A stretch of 64,000 nt of DNA from CAIKMD01 sp963803265 (GTDB lineage: Bacteria; Pseudomonadota; Alphaproteobacteria; ATCC43930; CGMCC-115725): assembly GCA_963803265.1 (NCBI GenBank), contig CAWDLZ010000029.1, positions 186,001 to 250,000 of the forward strand, in the 5' to 3' direction. Positions 28,247-37,458 of the stretch are shown here, one piece after another (the first letter of the stretch is position 1; each line of letters starts with the position of its first letter). The position numbers and the translations under genes are program-made. The notes under the pieces were generated by a model. It made no database searches and had not been told where the DNA came from. It worked only from the letters and a program-made list of their open reading frames with translations.

Positions 28247-29221
28247 TCACGAGCCGTCAAGCCCCAGACCGATCCGCCGCCACCGGATCGCGGCGGGCCA
28301 TTCCCAGATCTGCCACGGGCGGGTGGAGCGATTGCTGGAAAAATAAACGATGCCGGCGCGCGCGACGAAGTTTTCCGCCGGCACGAAGCCGACGCCGCTC
28401 CCGTCAACGCGGCTATCGGCGGAATCGTCGCGATTGTCGCCCATCATGAAATAGCTTCCCGGCGGCACCGTGAACAGGCCCGTGTTCTCGGCCGGAAGAT
28501 CGTCGCCGCTCACGATGATGCGGTAACTAACGCCATTCGGGAGCGTCTCGCGATAGCGGTGGCGGGCGGTCCGGCTCGGGTAGAGCGCCAGATCGCGGAC
28601 TTCTCGCCGCACGGCCACGTCATTGATATAGACGACACCGCTTTTCACCTGGACGCGGTCTCCGGGCAGTCCGATCACGCGCTTGACGAAATCGATCGAC
28701 GGATCGGCCGGGAGCTTGAAGACCGCGACATCGCCGCGCTCGGGCGCGCGATCGGCATAGGCGTTCTCGACGCCCCACCAATAATCGCCGGCCAGCACGG
28801 TCGGCTCCATCGATCCACTCGGCGTCCGATAGGTTGACCAGGAGCGCCAACCGAAAACCTGCTCGACGGGGAAGGCCAGCGCCACGATGAATGCGGCATA
28901 GACGAGATAGCGCCGCCAGCGCAAGAGGCGCCGACGATCGGCGCCGGCGCGGCGCTGGAACGCATCGACCCCGGCCGCGATCGCGATCAGAAATCCCAGG
29001 GCGACGCCGGCCACGATGAGGAGGAAAACGAGCCAGGCCGGCCAGCCGGGATAGACATAGGCCGTGAATTCGACCGGCACCGCGCTCGCAATCGCAGCGG
29101 CGGCGAAACCGGCGCCACGATAATACTCGCCGTTAAAGGCTTGGCCGAGGCCCGGCAGCACCAGAGAGAGCAGGAACGCCCACCAGCGCGACGCGCGTTC
29201 CGGCCGGAGCCTCGCGATCAT
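28247..29221 (-). CDS. lepB: Signal peptidase I with extra N-terminal membrane domain
   Basis: 324-residue signal peptidase, a second copy in the same cluster. Ser137 (TPSGSMEP) and Lys180 (DFVKRVIGLPGD) form the catalytic dyad, and the late box FMMGDNRDDSADSR is intact. It has three hydrophobic segments in residues 13-85 plus the usual one near 103-122, so it is longer than LepB1 at the N-terminus. The start overlaps the era stop (ATGA). Signal peptidases with membrane extensions occur in other bacteria, but the extra domain has no known role. It probably shares work with the first LepB or processes special substrates. Confidence 0.87.
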   Translation of the reverse strand: MIARLRPERASRWWAFLLSLVLPGLGQAFNGEYYRGAGFAAAAIASAVPVEFTAYVYPGWPAWLVFLLIVAGVALGFLIAIAAGVDAFQRRAGADRRRLLRWRRYLVYAAFIVALAFPVEQVFGWRSWSTYRTPSGSMEPTVLAGDYWWGVENAYADRAPERGDVAVFKLPADPSIDFVKRVIGLPGDRVQVKSGVVYINDVAVRREVRDLALYPSRTARHRYRETLPNGVSYRIIVSGDDLPAENTGLFTVPPGSYFMMGDNRDDSADSRVDGSGVGFVPAENFVARAGIVYFSSNRSTRPWQIWEWPAAIRWRRIGLGLDGS

Positions 29222-30117
29222 TCGGCGAAATCGAGCCCGATCGCCTGATAATGGGCGCGATCCTCGGCCCAACCCTCACTGACGCGCACGAAGAGGAACA
29301 GATGAACGCGGCGCTCCAACAACCGCTCGAGCTCGGCGCGCGCGGTCGCGCCGATGCGCTTGATCTGCGCGCCGCCCTTGCCAAGGACGATCGCTTTCTG
29401 ACCGGGGCGCTCGACATGAATCGTCTGGGTGATCTTGACGCTGCCATCTTCGCGCTCTTCCCAGCCTTCGGTCTCGACCGTCGCGGCATAGGGCAACTCC
29501 TCGCGAAGCTGCAGAAAAATCTGCTCGCGCGTGATCTCGGCGGCCAGCAGGCGCTCGGGCAGGTCGGTCAACTGGTCTTCGGGGAAGAGCCACGGGCCTT
29601 CCGGCACCGCGCCGGCCAGATAATCGGCAAGATCGGCGGTGCCGTCGCCGGTCGTGCTCGAGATCATGAACAGGCGCTCGACATCGCAGGCTCGGCCGAG
29701 GGCGTCGGCGAGCGGCAGCAGCGTTTCGCGCTTCACGAGGTCGACCTTGTTGAGCGCGATCACCGGCCGCCGTCCGGCCGCCTTCAAGCGCTCGAGGATG
29801 CCGCGCGTATCGCCGTCGAAACCGCGTGCGGCATCGACCAGCACCACGACAATGTCGGCGTCCTCGGCGCCCGCCCAGGCCGCCGCCACCATGGCGCGGT
29901 CGAGCCGGCGCCGGGGCGCGAAGATGCCGGGCGTGTCGACGAAAATCAGTTGCGCCGTGCCGCGCAGTGCCAGCCCTAGCACCCGGCTGCGCGTCGTCTG
30001 CACCTTGGGGCTGACGATCGCGAGCTTGGTGCCGACGAGCAGGTTCAGCAGCGTCGATTTGCCGGCATTCGGCGCGCCGACGAGTGCGATGTAACCGCAG
30101 CGCCTAACGTCGTTCAT
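29218..30117 (-). CDS. era: GTPase Era
   Basis: 299-residue GTPase that binds the 3' end of 16S rRNA and couples 30S maturation to growth. G1 is GAPNAGKST near residue 14, G3 DTPG and G4 NKVD. The C-terminal KH domain has KAIVLGKGGAQIKRIG. It overlaps the rnc stop (ATGA) and the lepB2 start (ATGA), so rnc-era-lepB2 are coupled. ATG 30117 matches the family N-terminus; a longer frame copies rnc sequence. Confidence 0.95.
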   Translation of the reverse strand: MNDVRRCGYIALVGAPNAGKSTLLNLLVGTKLAIVSPKVQTTRSRVLGLALRGTAQLIFVDTPGIFAPRRRLDRAMVAAAWAGAEDADIVVVLVDAARGFDGDTRGILERLKAAGRRPVIALNKVDLVKRETLLPLADALGRACDVERLFMISSTTGDGTADLADYLAGAVPEGPWLFPEDQLTDLPERLLAAEITREQIFLQLREELPYAATVETEGWEEREDGSVKITQTIHVERPGQKAIVLGKGGAQIKRIGATARAELERLLERRVHLFLFVRVSEGWAEDRAHYQAIGLDFAE

Positions 30118-30812
30118 GTGCCGTTGTGGAGCGCGGCGAGCGCCGCCGCCGCCGCCGCGATCTCGGCCGCGCGCTTCGACGATCCCATCGCGGTCGCCGG
30201 CTCGAGCCCCGCGATCGTCACCGTCACGGTGAAGCGGCGGCGATGCGCCGGGCCCTCGGTCGCCACGGTGCGATAATCGGGCAGCGGCAGGCCGCGCGCC
30301 TGGACCCATTCCTGCAGCGTGGTCTTGGGATCGCGCGGCGGCTCGCTGAGGGCGGCGAGGCGCGCTTCCCAACGCGTGGCGACGAAGCGCCGCGCGGCTT
30401 CGAGCCCGCCATCGAGATAAAGCGCGGCGATCACCGCCTCGCAGGCATCGGCGAGAACGCTCGGATTTTCGCGCACTCCGGCCGCGTCTTCGCCGGCCGA
30501 GACCTGAAGCCGGGGCCCCAGCGCCACAGCCGCGGCGACTTCGGCGAGCGCCTCGCGCCGCACCAGATGGGTGTGACGGCGGGTGAGCTCGCCCTCCGCC
30601 TCGGTCGGGAAGCGGCGCCACAGAAGCTCAGCGACGACGAGGCCGAGGACCCGGTCGCCGAGGAATTCGAGCCGCTCATAGCCGCGCTTGGCGATGCCGC
30701 GCCGCCGCACCGCACTGGCATGGGTCAGCGCCTCGATCAGCAGATCGCGCTTGGCGAAATGGTGTCCGAGCGCCTCCTCGAGCGAGACGAGGCTGTCGGT
30801 CACGGCGTCCAT
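30114..30812 (-). CDS. rnc: Ribonuclease III
   Basis: 232-residue double-strand RNA nuclease that processes rRNA precursors and some mRNAs. The signature is YERLEFLGDRVLGLVV near residue 45, with the acidic metal ligands Glu and Asp present. ADACEAVIAALYLDGG holds the second acidic set. The dsRNA-binding domain is at the C-terminus (PKTTLQEWVQARG; GSSKRAAEIAAAAAAL). ATG 30812 lies just before the end of lepB1. The order lepB-rnc-era is common in alphaproteobacteria. Confidence 0.94.
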   Translation of the reverse strand: MDAVTDSLVSLEEALGHHFAKRDLLIEALTHASAVRRRGIAKRGYERLEFLGDRVLGLVVAELLWRRFPTEAEGELTRRHTHLVRREALAEVAAAVALGPRLQVSAGEDAAGVRENPSVLADACEAVIAALYLDGGLEAARRFVATRWEARLAALSEPPRDPKTTLQEWVQARGLPLPDYRTVATEGPAHRRRFTVTVTIAGLEPATAMGSSKRAAEIAAAAAALAALHNGT

Positions 30813-30814
30813 GG

Positions 30815-31554
30815 TCAATGAATGCCCTGGAACAGGCGGCTGTAGCGGATCGTGAACGGCCACCTCCATATTTCCCACCACCGCGCATAGCCATCGGTGG
30901 AGAAGAACAGGAACTGGGCGCGACCAACGAGGTTTTCCGCTGGAACGAAGCCGACGCCGCTGTCGGGATCGCGGCTGTCGGCCGAGTTGTCGCGGTTGTC
31001 GCCCATCATGAAATAGGACCCGGGGGGCACTGAGAAGACTCCGGTGTTGTCGAGTGGCCCTTCGTCGCTGATTTGGATGATGTCGTGCTGGTAGCCGTTG
31101 GGCAGCGTCTCGACGTACTCGGTATAGGTCGAGGTGACGTCGTTTTCCGAGTAGAAATAGGTTCCGATGCGGTCGCGCTTGACCGGCTGGCCGTTGATGT
31201 TGAGGACGCCATCCTTCATCTGGAGCTTGTCGCCGGGCAGGCCCACGATGCGTTTTATGAAATCGATCGAGGGATCGCGCGGCAGCTTGAACACCACCAC
31301 GTCGCCGCGCTGCGGCTCGTTGAAGAAGACCCGCCCGGAGAACAACGGCAGGCCCAGCGGCATGGAATAGCGGCTGTAGCCATAGGAGAATTTCGAGACG
31401 AACAGGTAATCGCCCACGAGCAGCGTGGGCACCATCGAGGCCGATGGAATGCTGAACGGCTCGTAGAAGAAGGTCCGGATGAAGAGCGCGATGATGATCG
31501 CATAGACGACCGTCTTGAGCGTTTCGCCGAGTCCCCCGAGGATTTGCTGGCCAT
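30815..31554 (-). CDS. lepB: Signal peptidase I (frameshifted at N-terminus)
   Basis: Main signal peptidase of the lepB-rnc-era cluster. Catalytic Ser is in IPSASMVPTLL and Lys in DFIKRIVGLPGD. One membrane segment (VVYAIIIALFIRTFF) precedes them. The box FMMGDNRDNSADSR is intact. The best start is ATG 31554 (MASKSS), but it is out of frame unless the five-base C run at 31533-31537 (G run on the coding strand) has one more base, which gives MASKSSGGLGETLK, the usual LepB N-terminus. Without correction the frame stays open back to 31705 inside acpS, giving an odd N-terminus. One missing homopolymer base is likely. Confidence 0.88.
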
Positions 31555-31649
31555 TAAGAACGCTCTCTAACGAACGAGAATCTCGAAGTTTCGCGGCATC
31601 GGCGAGGGCCGCTCTCGCGGCCAGACTTAGCCGCCGGGCGGGCGCGAAG

Positions 31650-32063
31650 TCAAGGGTAGCAGGCCGACTCGGGCTCGGCGCTGATGATGACGAAGGCGCT
31701 GGCAAGCGGCTTTTCGTCGCTGAGGGTCAGCTCGATTCGCGCGGTCATGCCCGACGGGGTCATGGCGCCGAGGCGTCGCAACGCGCCTCCGGTGAGCACC
31801 AGGGTCGGCCTCCCCGAGGCGAGGTTCACGACGCCAAGATCGCGCCAGTAGACGCCGCTGCGAAAGCCGGTGCCCAGCGCCTTGGAACACGCTTCTTTGG
31901 CGGCATAGCGCTTGGCGTAAGAGGCGGCGCGATTGACGCGGCGTTCCGAGCGCCGAATTTCCTCGTCGGTGAAGATGCGGGCGACGAAGCGATCGCCATA
32001 GCGCTCGAGCGTGCGTTCGATGCGCCGGATGTCGATTAGATCGCTGCCGATCCCGAGGATCAT
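31650..32063 (-). CDS. acpS: Holo-[acyl-carrier-protein] synthase
   Basis: 137-residue trimeric transferase that adds 4'-phosphopantetheine to ACP. Family motifs are MILGIGSDLIDI (Asp8 binds magnesium), FTDEEI and AKRYAAKEACSKALGTG, with Glu in KEACSKA. It overlaps pdxJ by four bases. The 95-base gap down to lepB1 holds no other gene. Confidence 0.93.
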   Translation of the reverse strand: MILGIGSDLIDIRRIERTLERYGDRFVARIFTDEEIRRSERRVNRAASYAKRYAAKEACSKALGTGFRSGVYWRDLGVVNLASGRPTLVLTGGALRRLGAMTPSGMTARIELTLSDEKPLASAFVIISAEPESACYP

Positions 32064-32833
32064 CCCGCGCCTACCGCGCTTTCAGTGCCAAGCGAGGCGG
32101 CGCGGGCTTCTTGCATCAGCGCGCGCATCCGCTTCACCGCGCTGTCGAGACCGACAAAGATCGCCTCGCCCACGAGGAAATGCCCGATATTGAGCTCGAC
32201 GATCGCGAGAATCGCGGCAATCGGCCCGACACTGTCGAATCCGAGCCCGTGGCCGGCATGGCATTCGAGACCGAGCTCTTGCGCATATGCGGCGGCGGCC
32301 GCGATGCGATCGAGCTCGCGCCGGCGCTCTAACCCAGCGGCAGCGCAATAGGCGCCGGTATGCAGCTCGACGACCGGCGTGCCGAGGCGCATCGCGCTCT
32401 CGATCTGGCGCCGCTCGGGATCGACGAAGAGCGAGACCCGGATGCCCGAATCGCGCAAGCGCGCTATCACCGGCGCGAGCTGCGTAGCACGGGCCGCGAC
32501 ATCGAGGCCGCCTTCCGTCGTCAGCTCCGCGCGTTTTTCGGGAACCAGGCACGTGGCGTGCGGCTTGTGCGCGAGTGCTATGCCAAGCATCTCGGGCGTC
32601 GCGGCCATCTCCAAGTTCAGCGGAAGATCGATCTCGCCGACGAGCCTCGCAATGTCGTCGTCGCCGATATGGCGGCGGTCTTCGCGCAGATGCGCCGTGA
32701 TGCCGTCTGCGCCCGCCTGCTGGGCAAGGCGCGCGGCGCGCACTGGATCGGGATGCCGGCCGCCGCGCGCGTTGCGAATGGTGGCGACGTGATCGATGTT
32801 GACGCCGAGGCGCAGCGCAGGCTTATCCCGCAT
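32060..32833 (-). CDS. pdxJ: Pyridoxine 5'-phosphate synthase
   Basis: 257-residue TIM-barrel enzyme that condenses 1-deoxy-D-xylulose 5-phosphate with aminoacetone phosphate to make PNP. Motifs are GVNIDHVATIRNARG near residue 10, HLREDRRHI, LNLEMAATPEM and NIGHFLVGEA. Its substrate DXP links it to the first step of the MEP pathway. The start at 32833 comes just before the rsh stop; a longer frame joins rsh sequence and is not real. Confidence 0.95.
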   Translation of the reverse strand: MRDKPALRLGVNIDHVATIRNARGGRHPDPVRAARLAQQAGADGITAHLREDRRHIGDDDIARLVGEIDLPLNLEMAATPEMLGIALAHKPHATCLVPEKRAELTTEGGLDVAARATQLAPVIARLRDSGIRVSLFVDPERRQIESAMRLGTPVVELHTGAYCAAAGLERRRELDRIAAAAAYAQELGLECHAGHGLGFDSVGPIAAILAIVELNIGHFLVGEAIFVGLDSAVKRMRALMQEARAASLGTESAVGAG

Positions 32834-32835
32834 CG

Positions 32836-34980
32836 TCAGCCCCGCGCGCGCTCGACCGAGTTGATGACCGGCGTCGCGCGCAGCGCCGCGATGATGTTGG
32901 TGAGGTGGCGTAGATTCTGGACCTCGACATCGACGAGTATCTCGAAAAAATCGATCGAACGGTTGGTGATCTTGAGATTGGTGATGTTGCCGCCGCCCTT
33001 GCCGATCACGGTGGTGAGGCTGCCCAGGCCGCCCGGCTCGTTCCCCAGCGTCACTTCGATGCGCCCGACATGGGCGCCCGAGGAGGCGTCCGCATCCCAG
33101 GCGACGTCGAGCCAGCGCTCGGGAGTCTCGGCAAAAGTGGCCAAGCGTCTCGCAATCGATGGTGTGAACGGTCACGCCCTTGCCGGTGTGGACGATGCCG
33201 ACGATCCGATCGCCCGGCAGGGGGTGGCAGCAGCCGGCATAGTGCACCGCCATGCCGGGAATGAGGCCGCGAATCGGCACGGCGTTTTGGGCCGCCTTCT
33301 TGCCGCGCGCCGGCGCCAGCGGCACCACCTTGCCGACTTCCGCGTCGGCCTTGGGCGGGTAAAGCGAATGGACGATCTCGCGACCGGTGTGCAGCCCTTC
33401 GCCGACGGCGACGTAGAGATCCTCGGGCGCTCGCGCAACTGAACGTGGCGAGGACGGTGCCGAGCGATTTCTCGTTCATGGTCGTGGCCCTCCTGCCGAA
33501 ACGCCTTTTGCAGAATGGCCTTGCCGAGATCGAGATATTGCTGGCGTTGCTGCGTGCGGACGAAGCGGCGGATCCGCGCGCGCGCCTTGCCGGTGACGAC
33601 GAAACGCTCCCACGTCGGCGACGGCGTTTGCGCCTTCGAAGTCACGACCTCGACCTGATCGCCGTTGACGAGCTGCGTGCGCAAGGGGACGAGCTTGCCG
33701 TTCACCTTGGCGCCAACGCAGCTATCGCCGATCTCGGAATGGACGGCATAGGCGAAATCGACCGGGGTCGAGCCGCGCGGCAGCTCAATCAGATCGCCCT
33801 TGGGCGTGAAGCAAAACACCTGATCCTGAAACATCTCGAGCTTGGTGTGCTCGAGGAATTCCTGCGGATCGGAGGCATGTTCGAGAATATCGAGCAGCTC
33901 GCGCAGCCAGCGGTACTGCCGGCCTTCGGTGCGCGGCGAGACCGATTGCTTGTAGACCCAGTGCGCGGCGACGCCGAGCTCGGCGACCTCGTGCATCTCG
34001 TGGGTGCGGATTTGCAGCTCGATGCGCTGGCGCTCGGGACCGATCACGCCGGTGTGGAGGGAGCGATAATTATTGGGCTTAGGCGTCGAGATATAGTCGC
34101 TTGAAGCGGCCCGGCACGACCGGATAGGTGCTGTGGACGACGCCCAGTGCGTGGTAGCACGCCTCGACGCTATCGACGACCACGCGGAAGGCCATGATGT
34201 CGGAGAGTTGCTCGAACGCGACGTTCTTCCTTTGCATCTTGCGCCAGATCGAATAGGGCGATTTCTCGCGCCCCGACAGGTCGGCCTTCACCCCGCTCTT
34301 CGTCAGCGTTTCGCCGAGCTCTTTCAGGATGCGCTGGACGACGCCGCCACCCTTGTCCTTGCAGGAAAGCGAGCCGCGCCCTGATGCTCTCGTTCGCGTC
34401 GGGATAGAGCTCGGCGAAGGCCAGATCCTCGAGCTCGTCCTTGATCTCGTGCATGCCGATGCGTTCGGCGAGCGGCGCGTAGATCTCCATGGTCTCGCGC
34501 GCGGTGCGGCGGCGCTTGTCGGGATCCTTGATGAAGCGCAGCGTCCGCATGTTGTGCAGCCGATCCGCCAGCTTCACCAGCAGGACGCGGATGTCTTCCG
34601 ACATCGCGAGGACGAGCTTGCGGAAATTCTCGGCCTGCTTCGTCTGATCCGACTGTAATTCGAGACGCGACAGTTTGGTCACCCCATCGACGAGGCGCCC
34701 GATATCGGCGCCGAAGACGCGCTCGATATCGTGGAGCGTCGCAAGCGTGTCCTCGACCGTGTCGTGCAAGAGGCCCGGTGATGATCGAGGCGCAATCGAG
34801 TTTCATCCCCGACAAAATGCCGGCGACCTCGACCGGATGGGAGAAATAGGGATCGCCGGACGCGCGAAGCTGCGCGCCGTGCGCTTTCATCGAATACACA
34901 TAGGCGCGATTGAGCGCGTCCTCGTCGGCATTCGGGTCGTAGGACTTGACCCGTTCGACCAACTCGAATTGCCGCATCAT
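32836..34980 (-). CDS. rsh: Bifunctional (p)ppGpp synthetase/hydrolase (six frame breaks)
   Basis: Stringent-response enzyme of the RelA/SpoT family. Pieces in order are the N-terminus (MMRQFELVERVKSYDPNADE), the hydrolase domain (PYFSHPVEVAGIL, then LHDTVEDTLATL), the synthetase domain (EKSPYSIWRKMQRKN, FRVVVDSVEACYHALG), TGS (TPKGDLIELPRGSTPVDFAY) and ACT (ITNRSIDFFEILVDVEV). The reading frame shifts by one extra base near 34772, 34349, 34099, 33477, 33440 and 33145. Removing them gives a normal protein of about 712 residues. No piece contains an in-frame stop, so the changes are recent or are errors. A start at 35052 is also possible. It follows rpoZ. Confidence 0.85.
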
Positions 34981-35056
34981 GACGGCGCGCGATTCGGGCG
35001 CCCCGGCAGGGACGGCAGCGGCGGCGCGAGAAAGGGGTTCGCCGCCCTGCATCCGG

Positions 35057-35515
35057 TTATTCTGTGAGGTCGCCCGCCTCGGCTTCGCCTTCCGGCAGAG
35101 CGGGCGGCACGACCTCGTCCAGCCCCACGCCCGCGTCGGGTTCCGCGAGCAAGTGGTCCAGAGGCTCGGCCTCGACCCCGGCCTCATCGACCTCGTCTTC
35201 GTCCTCGCCTTCCAGCGGCGCCAGATCGGCCGCCCAGCTTGCCGGTGCCCCGATCTCGACGTCGTGGTCTTCCTCGGGCTCGTCGATCTCGACATGCTTC
35301 TGCATGCCCTTGATCGCGTTTTCGAACAAGGTTTCGCGCGGAATGGTGTCGTCGGCGATCTCGCGCAAGGCGACGACCGGTCCCTTGTCGTTGTCGCGAT
35401 CGACCGTGAGCGGCGCGCCGCCGGCAATGTCGCGGGCCCGCTGCGCCGCGAGAAGCGCCAGCTCGAACCGGTTCGGAATTCGTAGGACGCAATCTTCGAC
35501 GGTAACCCGAGCCAT
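35057..35515 (-). CDS. rpoZ: RNA polymerase omega subunit
   Basis: 152 residues. The conserved core MARVTVEDCVLRIPNRFELA and the turn RARDIAGGAP are at the N-terminus. The C-terminal half is strongly acidic (EDEDEVDEAG), longer than in enterobacteria but common in alphaproteobacteria. It precedes rsh, as is usual, and omega binds (p)ppGpp in some species. The GGGAG site lies before ATG 35515, with a strong promoter 36 bases further upstream. Confidence 0.92.
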   Translation of the reverse strand: MARVTVEDCVLRIPNRFELALLAAQRARDIAGGAPLTVDRDNDKGPVVALREIADDTIPRETLFENAIKGMQKHVEIDEPEEDHDVEIGAPASWAADLAPLEGEDEDEVDEAGVEAEPLDHLLAEPDAGVGLDEVVPPALPEGEAEAGDLTE

Positions 35516-35550
35516 TCGACCAAATCTCCCGTAAGAATATTTCAATTTTG

Positions 35551-35579
35551 AATATAAGAGACCTCTACCGGTCCTGCAA
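35551..35579 (-). promoter_or_regulatory. Strong candidate sigma-70 promoter for rpoZ-rsh-pdxJ-acpS-lepB-rnc-era unit
   Basis: On the minus strand TTGCAG (35579-35574) and TATATT (35556-35551) are 17 bases apart, in an AT-rich gap. Start of transcription is expected near 35544, about 29 bases before the rpoZ ATG. No other equally good promoter was seen until parC. Confidence 0.65.
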
Positions 35580-35624
35580 CAGGGGTCTGGCCCGGAACCG
35601 AGGTTTCACGGCAGATTTGATCGG

Positions 35625-36116
35625 TCACGGACCGATCGGCTCGGCCTTTTGCCCTTGCGGCAGGGCGGCGATCAAGGCTTCGACCGAAAGTCGCGATTTC
35701 GGATGGCGCCAGCCGGGCGCGATCTCGGCGAGCGGAAGCAGGACGAAAGCGCGCTCGGCGAGGCGCGGATGGGGCAGGACGAGACCCGGCGCGTCCACTA
35801 CTCGTCCATCATAATCGAGGAGATCGAGGTCGAGGCTGCGCGCCGCGTTTGGGATGCCGCGCTTTCGGCCGAAACGCAGCTCGATCGTCCGCATCAGCAA
35901 GAACAGCTCGGCCGGGCCCAGACCCGTCGCGACCGCAGCTACGCCGTTCAAGAACCAGGGCTGGTCCGACATCGGCACCGGCGCCGTGCGCCACCAGCGC
36001 GAGCGCGAAAGCGTCACGACACCAGCCGCGCCCAGTGCGGCGAGCGCCGCTTCGAGCGTCGCTTGCGGCGGCCCGGCCGCGCTTGGCAAATTGGCCCCGA
36101 GGCCCAGGAGGATCAT
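35625..36116 (-). CDS. folK: 2-amino-4-hydroxy-6-hydroxymethyldihydropteridine pyrophosphokinase
   Basis: 163-residue folate enzyme that transfers pyrophosphate from ATP to the pterin. Motifs are LGLGANLP near the N-terminus, the loop PWFLNGVAAV, and the signature RSLDLDLLDYDG with the paired magnesium aspartates, then PHPRLAERAFVLLPL. It ends 46 bases before the rpoZ promoter. Its partner genes folP and folB lie 22 kb away in this window, so the folate genes are split. Confidence 0.93.
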   Translation of the reverse strand: MILLGLGANLPSAAGPPQATLEAALAALGAAGVVTLSRSRWWRTAPVPMSDQPWFLNGVAAVATGLGPAELFLLMRTIELRFGRKRGIPNAARSLDLDLLDYDGRVVDAPGLVLPHPRLAERAFVLLPLAEIAPGWRHPKSRLSVEALIAALPQGQKAEPIGP

Positions 36117-36138
36117 CGGCGCCGCGCGAGCCGCCGCC

Positions 36139-37128
36139 TCAGAAGCCCTCGGTCCCCGACCACGCCCAATCGTCGATTTTGTGGAACATCTCCGCGATCT
36201 TCGGGTGCTTGCCGATCAGCCCCTGCTCATAGGTGTATTTGAGCGCGGTCTCGACATTGTGTCGGTTGATGTCGTTGAGCCCGTACTGCCACGGATCGGG
36301 ACCCAAGAGCGCGGTTTGCTCGTCGCTGGTCGAGCTATAGAACGCGAGCGGCAGGATGCGCGGGTTCTTGAGATGCTGCAGCGCGATCTTCTTGGACTCG
36401 TTGAATGCATAAGCGAGGTTTTCCGGGACCCACGGATTTTTCGCGATCAGCTCTTCCTTGATGATGAGCGTGTGCATTATGGGGAATATCTTGGTCTTGC
36501 GGTAATAGTCGATCTCGGCCTGCTTATAGTCGGGAAAGAGCCGCGCGATCCGCTTATCGCCGGCGAGGAGCGAGCGCGGATAGCCGGCCGACATCATGGC
36601 GTCGATCTCGCCCGAGAGCAGCCGCTCTTCGACGCTCGGACCGTGCTCGATGATTTCGATGTTGAAGCCCTCTTGCTTGGCAAAAGGAATGTCGTGCGGC
36701 CGATCGGTGTACCAAGCGACGTCCTTGTGCGAGAGTCCATAATGTTCGCCCAGCGTGCCTCTGAGCCAGGTGCAGGCCGCGGCGAGCATGCCGCCGCTGC
36801 AGCCGAATTTGCCACCTTTCAATTGGGACGCCTTCGCGATCCCCTTCGCCGCGTTGACGAACAGGAAGCCGTGGCGGAACCGCCGATGCAGGAAAATCGG
36901 CAGCGCGACGTAAGGATGACCGCGGTCGCGCGCCATGTAATAGCCGCACAGGTTGAATTCGCCGGCATCGCATTCGGCATTGCGGTCGAGCCGCCAATGG
37001 CGATCGCGCGACGAGGTCGCGCACAGCATCGTGAGATCGATGCCGTCGGCTTCAACGCGGCCTTCCTTGAGCGGCCGGGTAATCTCGTAATCGGCGCAAG
37101 TCAGCGTGATCTTCAGCTTCGATGGCAT
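36139..37128 (-). CDS. 4,5-dihydroxyphthalate decarboxylase-like protein (periplasmic-binding-like fold)
   Basis: 329 residues without a signal peptide, so cytoplasmic. The N-terminus MPSKLKITLTCADYEITRPL and DGIDLTML resemble Pht5-type 4,5-dihydroxyphthalate decarboxylases, which share the fold of NMT1/SsuA binding proteins. Other matching parts are YMARDRGHPYVALPIFLHRRFRHG and FPIMHTLIIKEEL. The family contains many proteins of unproven activity, so a decarboxylase of some aromatic acid is a guess. No phthalate genes are next to it. The upstream gap (37129-37226) carries only short sequence and no clear promoter. Confidence 0.78.
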   Translation of the reverse strand: MPSKLKITLTCADYEITRPLKEGRVEADGIDLTMLCATSSRDRHWRLDRNAECDAGEFNLCGYYMARDRGHPYVALPIFLHRRFRHGFLFVNAAKGIAKASQLKGGKFGCSGGMLAAACTWLRGTLGEHYGLSHKDVAWYTDRPHDIPFAKQEGFNIEIIEHGPSVEERLLSGEIDAMMSAGYPRSLLAGDKRIARLFPDYKQAEIDYYRKTKIFPIMHTLIIKEELIAKNPWVPENLAYAFNESKKIALQHLKNPRILPLAFYSSTSDEQTALLGPDPWQYGLNDINRHNVETALKYTYEQGLIGKHPKIAEMFHKIDDWAWSGTEGF

Positions 37129-37226
37129 GGCGCGGTCCTTATGGTTCGGTAAGAAGTCGGTCGGATCACTTCGCGGGCAGGTACGCTTCGGTATCATATT
37201 CAAAAATCGGGCTCGGTATCGAGAAT

Positions 37227-37397
37227 ATGGAGATCGACGAACGAGTGCGGCAATACCTCGCGCGAGCGGGAATGAACTTGCAATCGCGCGAAAGAATGCG
37301 CGCGCCGATTGCGCGGTCTCGGCTGGGATGCAACGCGCCATATTACGGCACGCTCGACGAAAAGAAACAGCGGCGCGATCGCAAGGCGCTCGCTTGA
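37227..37397 (+). CDS. Small basic hypothetical protein
   Basis: 56-residue open frame starting MEIDERVRQYLARAGMNLQS and ending KKQRRDRKALA. It is rich in arginine and lysine. It fills the gap between the decarboxylase-like gene and the NYN gene on the plus strand. There is no clear ribosome site, so it may not be expressed. No family recognised. Confidence 0.35.
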   Translation: MEIDERVRQYLARAGMNLQSRERMRAPIARSRLGCNAPYYGTLDEKKQRRDRKALA

Positions 37398-37458
37398 CGG
37401 CGCGCGCGGGAGAGCGCCAAATAAAGCCATAAATTCCTGGTCATTAATGGAGCGCGAT

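Noticed and set aside
32836..34980. Programmed +1 frameshifting in rsh as a regulatory system
   Set aside because: Six different contexts with no common motif, no stop or rare codon at the sites, and similar breaks in unrelated genes.
34324..35523. Single 399-codon minus-strand frame joining rpoZ region and rsh N-terminus
   Set aside because: The part before MMRQFELVERV is out of frame with rpoZ; the frame is an accident of the first rsh break.
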